NCBI RefSeq assembly: GCF_029962835.1
Contig: NC_080582.1
Coordinates: 19,786,032-19,850,031, forward strand
DNA from: Magnolia sinica
Lineage: Eukaryota > Streptophyta > Magnoliopsida > Magnoliales > Magnoliaceae
Direction of reading: 5' to 3'
DNA length: 64,000 nucleotides
Shown here: positions 1 through 10,743 of the stretch, in pieces
Numbering within the stretch: position 1 is the first letter of the stretch
How the letters are laid out: the number at the start of each line of letters is the position of its first letter
Translations under genes and position numbers: made by a program
Notes under the pieces: generated by a model
Database searches by the model: none
What the model saw: only the letters and a program-made list of their open reading frames with translations
Told to the model about the DNA's origin: nothing

Positions 1-888
1 TTTATCTACGAATTAAACTTTCAAACTATGTTAGTTTACTACACATACAAGCTCTCAATCCCATCAGAATGCTAGAGGTTTATAATTCTACACCACAACT
101 TAATATATTTTGTTGTGGTGTCTGATCAACCCTACAATCCATCCCATCATGGATGAGATATTACCAAAACATTCATTTCTTGAGCAATATTGACCATCTG
201 ATTTTGCTAGAAAATTTTGGTCCGGTAAACATCTTATTTTTTATCATCGATTGCCACAAATTGGATTGTTATGAATGTTCGATCAGAACATTTTCCAGGT
301 CTTGGTACATGGGCGAAATTGGAACGCTCTAATTTAGATGATTTGGATCAACGTGTGTATGCCAATTTCCCTACACAATAGACATCATATTAGAAAATGG
401 TGGTGAACTATTACCTTTGTCATGGTTTTGTTAAGAAATTTATATTCATACTCTTCATAGTGTATGAAGAGTAGCAGCTCCAATGCTCTCACCATTACCA
501 AGTTATAGTGCTCTTAGTTCCTCTGGAACACTTTGATAGCCCATTACATTGATCCAGACCGTTCATTATATCCAACGTGCATTTAAAGGGCTACTAGGCA
601 AACACCACGCCAACTATCATGGTTTGTATTATCCAACTAATTTGATTTTTGGATGATGATAAACCTACCATGCAAACTACAAATTTGAAAGATCTCTTAT
701 TTATGAGGCCTGCGTATCAACCATTAAACCCCATATTATCAAATAACTCTCCATAAAATAATCTATTAAGATGATCAGATGGACTACAATTAGCATGATC
801 AACAATACAGTTAGTCATCCATAAAAATTGTTGTGTCATCGTTCTAATCAAATTCACATGCATCTTATATAGAGAGAGCTGAATCACT
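1..888. other. No recognisable gene; left flank of the Harbinger element
   Basis: AT-rich sequence with only short open frames that carry no recognisable motif. It may include the 5' non-coding part of the PIF/Harbinger element whose transposase begins near 889. I could not find a convincing terminal inverted repeat or TTA/TAA target duplication here, so the element boundary stays open. Confidence 0.4.
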
Positions 889-2267
889 ATGACTGAGAGC
901 AATTGGACGGATGAAGAGTTGGAATTCTTTGCAGTAATATTGGCTGCGGGATCTGCTGCAATAGCAACTGCGGAGTATTGTCGCACTTACCTCTTTCGAA
1001 ACCCTCCTAGGTCTGCTGATTATGATCGTGCCCGTATTATCGACGAGATTATTAGGGTAAGGGAAACTGATTGTGTTTTGCAACTACGGATGAAGAAGAC
1101 CACGTTCTTTAATCTTTACTCAATTTTATGAGAGAAGGGTTTGTTGGCGGATGTGAAGCATGTAAGTATGGAAGAGCAGCTTGTCATGTTCCTCCATACA
1201 TTAAGTCACAATTTCTAGAACCGAGTGATTAGACATCATTTTATAAGGTTAGGCGAAACAGTAAGCTGATACTTTAATCGAGTATTGCATACAGTAGTTT
1301 CTTTATATGCAGATTTTGTTATACTATTTACAGTTGAGACCGCAGTGGAGATTCATCGAACCTACATTGGGCTACAGAATTTCAGGTATGATATAACATA
1401 TCTTTATTGCAGTTGATTAGGGTCTTTGGTCTTCAAAATACAAATGCCAATATCACCTAACGTTTGAAAAGTTTAACTTAGGATTGTATCGATGCGATAG
1501 ATGGGACACACATTCCTGCTTTTATAGCATCTGCAGATAGTGTTGTCTATCGAAATAGGAAAGGATTCATATCTTAAAATTTCATGACAACTTGCAAGTT
1601 TGACATGAAGTTTGTTTACGTGTTAGCGGGATGAGAAGGTTCCACATCATATGCACGCGTTTTGCAAAGTGCTTTGACTCACTCAAGCGATCCTTTTGTA
1701 ATATCCCGTGGTAAACCCATGGACATTAACCACTCTTATTGCTTTATAGCATCAAACGAATAAAGATTACTATTGATTAGAAATTATTTTCAAAATGTAG
1801 GTAAATACTACATAGTAGATGTAGGATATACGCACTCACTCGATTTCATGGCCCCGTATTGCGGTGTACATTACCATCTTAGTGAGTATCGTATAGGTCA
1901 AAAACCCTCCAATGCTCGAGAGTTATTTAATTATCGCCATGCACAACTACGGAATGTAATAAAAAGATGTTTTAGAGTTTTAAAATCCAGGTTTCCATTT
2001 CTGAATATTGCTCCACAATATTTTGTACAAACTCAAGTGAAGATAATGCTAGCTTGTTGTGTGCTACACAACTTCATAAGGATGTCTGGAGACGATGACA
2101 TGGTTGAGTTTGAGGGGTTGTCCAGCTATGGTGCTGATGGTGTGACCCCATCACCTACAGAAGTATCCATCCTCGATGAAGGTCGTATGCTTTTGAATGT
2201 CACCCCACACGAAAGAGATGAGTGGGCAAGAAAACGTGATGAAATCGCTTCCAGAATATGGAACTAA
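889..2267 (+). pseudogene. PIF/Harbinger transposase, inactivated (DDE_Tnp_4 family)
   Basis: Remnant of a HARBI1-like DDE transposase, the nuclease that would cut and paste the element. The N-terminal part (889-1131) ends at a TGA, but the same frame continues with family-typical sequence (GLLADVKHVSMEEQ, then FLHTLSHNF). A probable intron lies at 1386-1481 (GT...AG). After it comes DAIDGTHIPA, which carries the first catalytic Asp (1500-1502). Further on are YYIVDVGYTHS, APYCGVHYHL, RNVIKRCFRVLK and ACCVLHNFI. Several in-frame stops interrupt it. The position where the family has the second Asp (GSxxDxRV) reads Tyr (1650-1652), and the third acidic residue (usually RNVIERxFGVLK) is Lys (1962-1964). 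Catalysis is therefore lost even apart from the stops. The companion MYB-like ORF follows about 260 bp downstream on the same strand, the usual layout of an autonomous Harbinger element. Family assignment is strong; exact exon limits are inferred. Confidence 0.88.
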
Positions 2268-2530
2268 GCTCATCTAGTGAGTCAAACAAATTAAATACAT
2301 TGTAATATGACGAACATGGGCAATGGTTCTTGAAGTAGCATTCAAGAATCTCCTAGCTAGATCACCCATGCTGTTGTTCCATATTTTGTTTGTTTAATAT
2401 ATCGACTTTTTTTTAAAAAAATATCGGGTACGCTTCACTTCATATTATTTAATCATGGGGTAGATTGATTTTTTTATACTTGCATTCCTAATTTATTTTC
2501 TAACAGATTGAGGTAGACCAAAGCGGCTCC

Positions 2531-3675
2531 ATGTCACCGAATAGACGATCCATACTATCTACTCCAATGAAAAATCACCTAGGATCACCTACTAGTACCC
2601 CACGGAGATCGCACAGAAAGCATACCAAGAACAATGGAACTGAGGACCAGTCTTATGGAGGTGTTCTTCATTGGATGGATGACATGGACGACATCTTAAT
2701 CGATGAACTAATGGAGCTAGTCCTTATCGGAAGATAAAGTAGTGTTGGCTTTAAAATAGAATCATTTACAGGAGTTGTTGAAAATATGAGGTTGAAGTTA
2801 GGCCTCGAGATCACTAATAGGAACGTAAAAAATCGCATCCGCATAGTGAAAAAGAACTTCTTCACTGTCAAAGATATACGGAGTACGTCTGGATTTGGAT
2901 GGGATCCAAACCTAAAAATTATCATCGCATCAGATGAAGTGTGGATGGACTACATTAAGGTATAACTCGTTTAACGTTTAAATTATATCTCATCATACAA
3001 AGTGCGATTTTAATGATTGGTTCTTTTTTGTATTGTGTCTAGTCCTATCTAGATGCTGTCCAGTTCCGCGGCAAACTCATGCCAAGATACGATGATCTTG
3101 AGTTCATATTCGGAAATGACAGAGCTACCAGTAAAGCATGTGCCACTAGCAACTTCCCTCCCAGCGCTACCACTCTTCGATGGAGAGATATAGAGGTGTC
3201 GTCCAACTACATTGTTGATTTGAATAATGATATTAACATAATATCCTCTAAAGATCTTGGCGACGATGCACCACATATCCATTGGTCTTACGACAGTTGT
3301 AGAGGCAACAATATTCCCCATCGGAGTCTGACACATCATGGGAATGCCTTCGGCAATATGAATTCCACGGTTAATTCTAACAAGAGACCGAGGGTGGAGT
3401 GACCTGTTGATATGATTGGCACTGAGATGGTCGATATTGGGGAAACCATTAAGTCAATTGCCATTTCAATCGACAAGGGTAAGAACTTTGGTCGGATGAC
3501 ACAAATTATACTGGCTTTGGAAGAGTTGGAAAGACTCATGGCTGATGAGGTCTTATGGGCGACAAAGTTGCTATCGAAAGAAGAATCATATGGAGACGTC
3601 TTCCTTAACTCTGCCAAGGAGAAGAGAATTTCATTTGCAAGGATGTTGCTAAATGGGGATGGACCCCACGTATGA
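2531..3675 (+). pseudogene. Harbinger companion protein with MYB/SANT-like domain (Myb_DNA-bind_3 type), two in-frame stops
   Basis: The second protein of PIF/Harbinger elements is a MYB/SANT-like factor thought to bind element DNA and help the transposase. Exon 1 (2531-2959) has an Asp/Glu-rich stretch after HWMDDMDD, then FTGVVENMRLK, a basic KNRIRIVKKNF segment, SGFGWDPNLKIIIASDEVW and YIK. These match the plant trihelix-like domain. An 83-bp phase-0 intron (2960-3042, GT...AG) joins to exon 2, which starts SYLDAVQFRGK and continues MPRYDDLEFIFGNDRAT. The C-terminal part has LALEELERLMADEVLWATKLL, a plausible helical tail. The reading frame is almost whole: only a TAA at 2735-2737 and a TGA at 3400-3402 interrupt it before the natural stop at 3673-3675. 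It has decayed less than the neighbouring transposase. Start codon chosen as the first ATG of the open stretch. Confidence 0.8.
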
Positions 3676-3939
3676 AGGAACATTTTGCCTAGTTTGATTG
3701 GTTGAAATCAGTTGTTCGCAGGATTTGCCTTTTAGAAAATTTTTAACTATAATATTTTTTGAACTTGTATAAGTTAAATTTGGATATTTCTACTTGTTTC
3801 TTGTTGTACTTTTAGATAACAAATCACATGTTGCTGGTACTTGAACATAACACATGCATTGATATTATATATATATATATCAGGTTGGATTCCCATATAG
3901 TTTAATCATGGGGATGTATTGTCATTAATTTGAACTACA

Positions 3940-4425
3940 TGTAGGCTTAACTTATGCACAAGTCATGACGACACTTGCGCCAGTGACATATTACTTGGTA
4001 TGTAATTGCTTATAATTATAGATAATCTAACGATGATTAATGACTTTTTCTTTCGAACAAATGATGAAATTCTAAAGACAACCATGAATATATTATACAT
4101 GAGAGGAATGAAAGACCAAGTTAAGGGTTACGGCCATGCTCGGTTCAGATCATTCAAGTATGCAGAGGAGGCCTTTATTACATGGAGCACGTTCATAGGT
4201 GACGTCGTTCCCAATCAGGCAGGCATTGGTATTGACAATGCGTCCAGTTTGTACTTCACGCCTGATATGCCTGCTCCGATGATACTAGCAATGACATGTA
4301 CAACCAACACTGGGAAGTCTCATGGCTGTAGTGACGTAGATCGTGACTCGATGCTGGTTTTGTTTATTATTTTTGGTGTTGCTGTTATGGTTATGGTTTT
4401 TCAGTTAATGGTCATTTATCGTTGA
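3940..4425 (+). pseudogene. Third ORF next to Harbinger genes: RNase H1 N-terminal / viroplasmin-like domain remnant
   Basis: A short coding-like remnant just downstream of the MYB-like ORF. TYYLV near 3987, then KDQVKGYGHARFRSFKYAEEA (about 4111-4173) resembles the RNase H1 N-terminal (viroplasmin-type) fold, whose consensus runs YYAV...GIYxxWxECKxQVxGYxGAxFKSFxxxEEA. The middle of the domain is disturbed, and the Trp and Cys of the WxxC stretch are missing. A possible intron with GTATGT at its 5' end begins near 3999. The open frame continues to 4425 and ends in a hydrophobic stretch (MLVLFIIFGVAVMVMVF) that may be a membrane segment or just read-through. Such domains bind RNA:DNA hybrids or dsRNA. 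Whether it was part of the Harbinger element or a neighbour is not settled by this sequence. The domain call is from motif memory only. Confidence 0.45.
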
Positions 4426-4908
4426 TGTATGTGTGGTGAATTTTGGGGTTGTTTATAATGTTGGACGAGTTGTTTTTTTGTTTTTTGGTTTTGGTTATTT
4501 GGATGGACAACTTTGTTTTGGAGCTATTATAATGGCTTCTCCTTCTACTTAATAGGTGACAACTTCCAAAAGCTATTTTGGAGCTATTTTCACAACTTCT
4601 TCTAACTTAACAAGTTATCTGACCCACTATACTTATTTTTGAATGGTGAGAATTCAATATCCACCATAAGGTACTTGAGCACTGGATCTGCTTAACACAA
4701 GATCTTACCAACAATTTAGAGGGGTCCACATTCCAAATTAAAGAGAATGTTGATCATCACGTTTATGGTCCCATAGACATAGGATCAATGGTCCAAATTC
4801 AACTGAAAATGATATAGTAGTCTCTCAAAAATGGACGGTGATGGTGGGCCTTGATGAATGGTCCCACTAAAATGTCGAGAGACTACTGAATGCAAAGGCT
4901 GTCAAACC
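4426..4908. other. No gene seen
   Basis: T-rich then mixed sequence with a fragment resembling the common hairpin elements at 4640-4900 (ggtccacattcc, gtgggcc). No coding motif. Confidence 0.4.
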
Positions 4909-5532
4909 CGGAAGTGGATTGGTTGGTGTACTACACACCAGCTTTCTAGCTGCTGTAGGTACGTGTCGCGAAGACGAGCATTGACGCTCCTCGAGCTCTG
5001 ACTTGTATGAACGGTTCAAAGGAGATCATAGTTATGTGGCCCCCAAAGTGATGTATTTATTATATCTTTACCGTTCATATATTTTTAGAGATCATTTTAG
5101 AGCATTATCCAGAAAATGAATCATATCCAAATATCGTCTGGACCACACCATGAATGGCAGCGGTGATAATGGTTTTCACCATTAAAAAGCTTGTAGGGCC
5201 CACTAAAACGTTTAATTTACATCCAATATATTCATAAGGTCACAAAGACCTGAATGAAGGCAAAAAACAAATTTCATATTGATCCAAAACTTATGTGACC
5301 CAAAAAGGGTTTCAATGGTAGACGTTCAATCCCCCACTAGCTTTTGCAGTGTGGTCCACTTGATAGGTAGATCCATCTTATTTTTCATCTCAAGCCTTGA
5401 GACAAGCTCAGCAAATGGATGGACGGTTTGTTTAGATATAACACATATCTCGTCATTAGACCCATGGAACTTGTTGACGTCAATACAATAGCTACATTAG
5501 CTAGTGCGAGGTACACCAGCTAATTGGCTTCC
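4909..5532 (+). mobile_element. hAT-type MITE of the GGGCCCACC hairpin family, complete
   Basis: A 624-bp non-autonomous element. It begins CGGAAGTGGATTGGTTGGTG and ends with the imperfect inverse (CACCAGCTAATTGGCTTCC). It is flanked by the direct repeat GTCAAACC at 4901-4908 and 5533-5540. An 8-bp target duplication fits hAT transposition. The interior is itself a long imperfect palindrome of the dispersed GGGCCCAC...ATGATGTAT type. It has no coding capacity. Confidence 0.75.
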
Positions 5533-5540
5533 GTCAAACC

Positions 5541-6657
5541 TTGATTTCCACCCAAACATTTTTCGCTCATTTCCAAATGTGAAAAGCAGCAAAATTTTCA
5601 AATGGGTGAAATTGCCAATAATAACATTTGACAATTCATAGCATTTTCCCGAGTAAGTAATAAATGCTCAGGGAAAATGCATTTACTCATGTTTTCTAAA
5701 AACAAACAGGCCACTAGGGGTGGGAAAATTTACATGAGCACGAAAAAAGAAGAAGCATCGGCCCACAAATTGTGCTTGTTATATATAAATGCCTAAAATT
5801 AAACTGTCCAAAATGTGGGCCCTGCTTTATAGGTGATGGAGACCTAAATCCAAATCAGTTTTATGATTTTTAACCTCTGATCAAATGGATATACTTAGGC
5901 GAATTAGGACCTTTGATTTAATTTCATTTTAATCATCCATTAGATGACCACCAATTGGATAATCAGACTCAACATTTCTCTGTATGTTTTGCATCATAAC
6001 ATCTTTACAATAGGCGCTTTTTGAACGGTTTGGATTGAAATAAATAAATATATACCTTTTTTTACAATAGCTGTGTGAATGTCCATGAACAATCGTACTC
6101 CGTCAGCGTATCAATATGCCAACAAGAGCCGTTTGGGTCAGAAAAAACAACGTTTCGTTGTCTTCTGCTCCGGACGAGAACCCGGTTCGTTCGCCGGTTC
6201 TCCTGTCCTAGCGTTGCCACGTCAGCCACTCTAAGCGGACGAGCCGGTCCACCGAAATCCTCGAGCCATCATCACCATTCCACGTTCATGCTTTCAGTTC
6301 GTACAAGTGGGGCCCACTTTTCAGGTCTCAAACGTTTGGTATAATCGGTATATCCGTGGATGAAACCGTGCACCCAAAACCCTAATAACCCTGGCCACGG
6401 ATGGGCGGATTGCTTTAGAGTTTTCTAGGTTGAATATGGGCCGTTTATTTCTTGGCCACTTGTTGAATGGTTAGAACTTGCCTGATTTTGAAATTTTTTT
6501 GTGCATTCGTCTATCCATGGCAAGTCCCACCGAATCAACGGCTTGAATGACTGATCCGTTGGCCTCACTTGTAAAGCTGGAGGCTAGCTGTGGAATTCAA
6601 TGTTCCATCCAGGGATTGACTAATGCCTCTTAGGAGAAACTACTTGATTTTTGTTGT
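5541..6657. other. No gene seen; possible Tourist-like end near 5714
   Basis: Mixed sequence. At 5695-5714 the string ending ACAAACAGGCC is the usual inverse end of Harbinger/Tourist elements (GGCCTGTTTG...), but no matching left end was found. The 6075-6344 open frame has no protein-like motif. A short Ser/Arg-rich patch around 6180-6280 is GC-richer than its surroundings. Confidence 0.35.
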
Positions 6658-7040
6658 CTGTGGGGGCCAAGGTGATGTCTGTGTGACATCCAATCCGTCC
6701 ATCAGTTTTTTCAGCTCATGTTAGAAAGGAATTCCAAAAACGAGGCACATCAAAAACTCCAGTGGGCCACACCACAGGAAAATGTAAGGGATGGAAGCAC
6801 CCACCATTGAAACTTTCCTGCAGCCAAAGTGATTCTTATAATCCATCCAAACCGTTCATGAGGATGTCAACCTGATCCAAAACTTCTGTGGGAACTTAGA
6901 AGATTTCAATGGTGAGGGTCCCACTCTTGTAGTTTGGCCCACTTGGATCTGCGAGATTTTTTGATTCACGTCCTAACGTTGTCTGGATCAACGGATGGAC
7001 GGATCAGATTTCACTCAGACATCAAGTGTGGGTCCCACAG
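6658..7040 (+). mobile_element. Hairpin MITE, GGGCCCACC-like family
   Basis: The left end CTGTGGGGGCCAAGGTGATG mirrors the right end (CATCAAGTGTGGGTCCCACAG read inversely), and the inverted similarity runs inward past CCGTCCATC. The inner part has the family's paired motifs CAGTGGGCCACACCACAGGAAAA and the opposing GGCCCACTTGGATCTG. It ends about 600 bp upstream of the AGP TATA box, so it may sit in that promoter region. Confidence 0.6.
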
Positions 7041-7603
7041 TGTTGCATGGTCTCCCTGGCGTTGCAGGGAACTCGCGTCCTCGTTTATAGTCGATCAACC
7101 GGATTAACTTGACGAGTTATATGATACTCAGGTGCGCATGAAGCTTGATACTCAGGCACTCGGGAAATTGTACACGTGGCACATATTAACTCAAATCAAA
7201 CCGACTTGATTGTCCATATCATTTTTTAAAATTTAAATTCCTAATATCAGATCCGTTGAATGATCCTGACCTCCGATTCGTGGACAGTTGTTTGTGGAAA
7301 AAGGACTGTTGGATTATTTTCATTTTTAACTGGTCCAATAATCCGATAATTCGGATAATAAAATAAGATTAAGTTCTAGATCATGATACGTATATGGTGA
7401 GTACGGTTTGATTTGACTACTTTGTACGCCATTTGTGTAATTTCCAAGTAATTTTCAAGTGGCAGCGTATCATTCATCACACTCTGCCAGAGTATCAAAG
7501 TTTTTCTCGGTATCAGTTCTCCCGGTCACTACTTCCAAGCAACGGCAACATTACCTGCTATAGCCGGTCATCAACGGCCCCACCACCAACGGTCACATAA
7601 AAT

Positions 7604-7609
7604 CACGTG
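7604..7609. promoter_or_regulatory. G-box (CACGTG) upstream of the AGP gene
   Basis: A perfect palindromic CACGTG lies about 41 bp upstream of the TATA box at 7650. G-boxes are bZIP/bHLH sites in plant promoters. Its position is suggestive; function is inferred. Confidence 0.4.
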
Positions 7610-7649
7610 ACGGGTTTAAATTCCAACGTCTCAAAGTCTCTCACCCGCT

Positions 7650-7656
7650 TATAAAA
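7650..7656 (+). promoter_or_regulatory. TATA box of the AGP gene
   Basis: TATAAAA in the context CGCTTATAAAATCC, about 157 bp before the ATG at 7807. Transcription would start around 7680-7690 and leave a C-rich, pyrimidine-heavy leader of roughly 120 bp (CCCTCTACCCAACTCCC), common in plant core promoters. Confidence 0.6.
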
Positions 7657-7806
7657 TCCTCCCAAAACCCCAACCCTCTACCCAACTCCCTCTCCTCCCA
7701 CATCGCCGAAAACCGTCGTACATCGCCGGAATCTAACACACGTCACCGGAACGCCTTTTCCCGGCCACCGGAAAATCTTTTCATTTGGAATTTGACATCT
7801 CCCAAA

Positions 7807-8655
7807 ATGCATAACCTGTGCGTATTTGCTCTGTTTTTGCTGTTGGTGTCAAATTCCGGCAATGCACAGGCACCCGGTCCGGCACCGACGATCCTGGCAA
7901 CACCTCCTCCGGCCATTTCTCCGGCGAAAACACCTCTCCATGCCCCTTCCAATTCCCCCATCTCATCCCCTAACCCAACAACACCACCAGCAACATCTCC
8001 GGTGGTAGCCCCTTCAAATTCCCCCATTACATCTCCACCTCCAGCAGCAACCCCTTCAAATTCCCCCATTACATCTCCACCTCCAGCAGCAACCCCTTCA
8101 AATTCCCCCATTCCATCTCCACCTCCAGCAGCAACCCCTTCAAATTCCCCCATTTCATCTCCACCTCCGGCGGCAACCCCATCAAAAACCCCCATTTCAT
8201 CTACACCTCCGGCGGCAACCCCATCAAAAACCCCCATTTCATCTACACCTCCGGCGGCAACCCCATCAAAAACCCCCATTCTATCTCCACCTCCATCGGT
8301 ATCTCCAGCGACATCTCCGGCTGCAACTCCATCGAAACCTCCCGCATCATCTCCCCCGGCCACGACTCCACCGGTCGCAGCCACACCCGCCATCAGCCCC
8401 TCCGGCACCGCAACCCCGGCGTCATCTCCGGTGATCATGCCAACTCCGGCTACTCCTGCAACATCTCCAACGAAATCGTCGCCGGGTCCTGTTTTTTCAT
8501 CGGAACTAAATCCTCCAAGTCCGACGCCGGGAGGTCTATTGGGGCAGAATGCACCGAGTCCGTTGAGTGCACCGGACGAGTCAGGGTCGAACCCCATGCA
8601 CAAGGCCGGACTCGTTTTCAGTTGTTTGGCGGTTTTGGCTACTTTGGGTCTATGA
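7807..8655 (+). CDS. Classical arabinogalactan protein (GPI-anchored, Hyp-rich), single exon
   Basis: A 282-residue Pro/Ala/Ser/Thr-rich protein with the full classical AGP layout. Residues 1-20 form a signal peptide (hydrophobic FALFLLLV, likely cleavage after GNA before QAPGPAP). The mature part is made of AP, SP, TP and PP motifs that would be hydroxylated and arabinogalactosylated in the ER/Golgi. Seven tandem 14-residue units (about residues 69-166) read PSNSPITSPPPAAT-like. The last 16 residues (AGLVFSCLAVLATLGL) follow a small-residue region (DESGSN) and fit a GPI-anchor signal, placing the protein on the outer plasma membrane or in the wall. I chose the ATG at 7807; upstream in-frame codons lack ATG. 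Leader, TATA and 3' AT-rich region are all in place. It is the only intact ordinary gene in the window. A plain Pro-rich wall protein is a less likely alternative because the GPI signal is clear. Confidence 0.9.
   Translation: MHNLCVFALFLLLVSNSGNAQAPGPAPTILATPPPAISPAKTPLHAPSNSPISSPNPTTPPATSPVVAPSNSPITSPPPAATPSNSPITSPPPAATPSNSPIPSPPPAATPSNSPISSPPPAATPSKTPISSTPPAATPSKTPISSTPPAATPSKTPILSPPPSVSPATSPAATPSKPPASSPPATTPPVAATPAISPSGTATPASSPVIMPTPATPATSPTKSSPGPVFSSELNPPSPTPGGLLGQNAPSPLSAPDESGSNPMHKAGLVFSCLAVLATLGL
8011..8304 (+). repeat. Seven 42-bp tandem repeats inside the AGP gene
   Basis: Exact 42-bp period (8011, 8053, 8095, 8137, 8179, 8221, 8263), each encoding 14 residues. The first four units carry PSNSP; the last three carry PSKTP. 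The DNA of adjacent units is nearly identical, pointing to recent slippage or unequal exchange, so copy number is likely polymorphic. Confidence 0.85.
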
Positions 8656-8790
8656 ATGGATTTTTATTTATTTATTTATTTATTAATTCTCATTTTTATT
8701 TTATTTTAATTGGATTGCTGTAATATGTTTCTTCTTGGATTAGAGATTAATATAAAATTATATTTATTATACCCCTTTTATTGGAATTTA
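8656..8790 (+). terminator. Probable 3' UTR and poly(A) region of the AGP gene
   Basis: A TTTA-repeat stretch (8661-8690) is followed by an AT-rich block containing AATATAAAATTATATTTATT around 8748-8770. It resembles a plant near-upstream poly(A) element. No exact cleavage site can be read. Confidence 0.4.
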
Positions 8791-8879
8791 GTTATGGGAG
8801 ATGGCCTTATCATCGATGCCCCACCTTTCAAAATCAGACCCATCTAGCGATTCTAGCCACCATACTAAATGATTTTCTT

Positions 8880-9215
8880 TTAAGCTACCAAGAATGTGGA
8901 CCGTTAATAAGCTACTGATAATCATGCCCAGAGGCTCAACTATGCACATTCACTGTGGTATTTCACCTAAAGTACTTTTATTATTATTATTGTTATTTTT
9001 TGGTTCAATATGATTGTCTGTTTCATGTTTTTTTTTGTTTTTCAAGTCTAATATATCTATCAGCCATTGGACCGTTAATAAACTATGTGGATCATTAATA
9101 AGCCACCAATGAATGTGGGCCGTTAATAAGCTAGTGATAATCATGCCCATTCACCTAAATAATTTTATTAGTATTGTTATTTTTTTCTTGGTTTTTCAAG
9201 CTTGATATCTCAACC
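8880..9215 (+). repeat. Imperfect direct duplication downstream of the AGP gene
   Basis: GACCGTTAATAAGCTACTGA with ATAATCATGCCCA (about 8898-8930) recurs as GGCCGTTAATAAGCTAGTGA with ATAATCATGCCCA (about 9117-9150). Each copy is followed by CACCTAAA/CACCTAAAT, a TTATT-rich tract, TTTTTCAAG and CATTGGACC. The unit is roughly 200 bp and has no coding content. Confidence 0.55.
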
Positions 9216-9550
9216 ATTGGACCACACCACAAAAAACAACAAGGATATTGATGTTCACTATTAAAACCTTCTTTATGGCCCATTGAAACCTTCTTTATGG
9301 CCCATAATGTATTTAATTACATCTGACCCTTTCATGAGGTTACAAAGATATAGACGAAGTAAAAACACAAATATCAGCTTCATCCAAAACTTACAACTCC
9401 AAAATGTTTTGAAAAAAAGTTTTGAAAGTTAGTTTAATTGAGCTTTAAATATTCTTGAATTTTGGAACCATGCCCTGAAATGATATAATGATACAGGGAA
9501 ACATATGTACAATGTGGATATGACACATACATCATGATGGGCCCGCAGGG
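9205..9550 (+). mobile_element. GGGCCCACC-family hairpin element, truncated on the left
   Basis: Starts inside the family at GGACCACACCACAAAAAACA and keeps the right end GACACATACATCATGATGGGCCC. The left terminal half is missing. Confidence 0.55.
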
Positions 9551-10469
9551 TTCAAATCAATATGCAATCTGATTTTGAGATGATTTTTATATATTAAAAA
9601 ATTACCCATACAAAACTCCGGCTTTTAGTCCAACCCACTTATATTTAAGTGGGCCAGCCTGGCCCACTGACAGCCCCAGGCAGAGTTTCCAACCCCATTC
9701 TAAAAAATATCTAAAAGATGAGAAAAGGGAAAAAGGAAAAAAGAAAAAAGTGAAACTTCTTTGACCAAAAGATATAAAGATACGGCCCCCTTCAAAAGAA
9801 AAAAGATTTTATGACCAGAAGATCTAAAAGCACCTGATGTAAAGCTCGAATCTCGTACTGCATCTAGAGATGCGAGCACCACCGGGCGACTCGCTAATCT
9901 TACAAGACAGATGGGAAAGAAAGAAAGATTTTTGGGATTAAAAAAAAAATATCTAAACAAATGGCTCACTTGATGAAAAGCTGGGATCTTACATTGCATA
10001 TAAATGGACAGGGCATGGACAGCACGACACGTATGGATTAAAGCACTGAGCATGAGACCACAGCTTTTTTTTTGTTGAGAAATGATCAGATGCCAATAAT
10101 ATATGTCTCAGTATAGTGGTGTGGCCCACCTAATGAGTTGATCAACTTGGATTTCATACCAGGCAATCGTCATGTAGCAAGAAAACCTCATTGAATAAAT
10201 AAGTAATGAGTGCGGATTGCGAGGATCACCTTCGTGTATTTGTTTATCGGCCATCCATGCCTTTTCCCAAATCATTTTAAGGTATGTGCTTAAATATAAA
10301 GCAGATCTTACACTTGAGTGGACCAAATCAAATAATAAGCTTGGGTTGCATTAAGTGCACGATACAAAATACGCTCAAGTGGACCAACCAACTACAAATG
10401 ACTCTTAATTTAATGCTCACAAAATACGCTCAAATTTTGCCTCGTGCACAACACAACTTTTAATGTCCA
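9551..10469. other. No gene seen
   Basis: Purine-rich stretch (9715-9830) and scattered fragments of hairpin elements (GTGGCCCACCTAATGAGTTG near 10121). The open frames on the minus strand lack protein-like motifs. Confidence 0.4.
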
Positions 10470-10672
10470 AAATATTTCTGGGTCCCACTGTGAATTTTGT
10501 TTTAGATCCACACCACCAATCAAATATTAGCTTAATCAGACACTTCTGTGACCCCAAGAAGTTTTCAACAATAACGTCCACTTTAGTTGTGTGGTCCACT
10601 CTATCCAATAATGATATGAAAATTTGGATAGACGAGATGGATTTAAGAAATAAATCATTGTGGGGCCCACGT
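10470..10672 (+). mobile_element. Short internally deleted GGGCCCACC-family hairpin
   Basis: Left end GGGTCCCACTGTGAATTTTG and right end inverse of ATGATTTATTTCTTAAATCCA, with GTGGGGCCCACG at the right edge. Much of the family interior is deleted. Confidence 0.45.
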
Positions 10673-10743
10673 AAATTTCACACTTGTGTGGTGCAGCACA
10701 TTAAGGGGGAGAAGAAAATCGGAAGCATTGACATCTGGAGCTT

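Noticed and set aside
6075..6344. 89-codon frame with a His run
   Set aside because: No conserved motif, no promoter or splice context; GC patch alone is not enough.
7743..8603. 286-codon open frame antisense to the AGP gene, Gly/Val/Asp-rich
   Set aside because: It is the mirror of the 42-bp repeat and of the codon bias of Pro/Ser/Ala codons; no promoter or motif on that strand.
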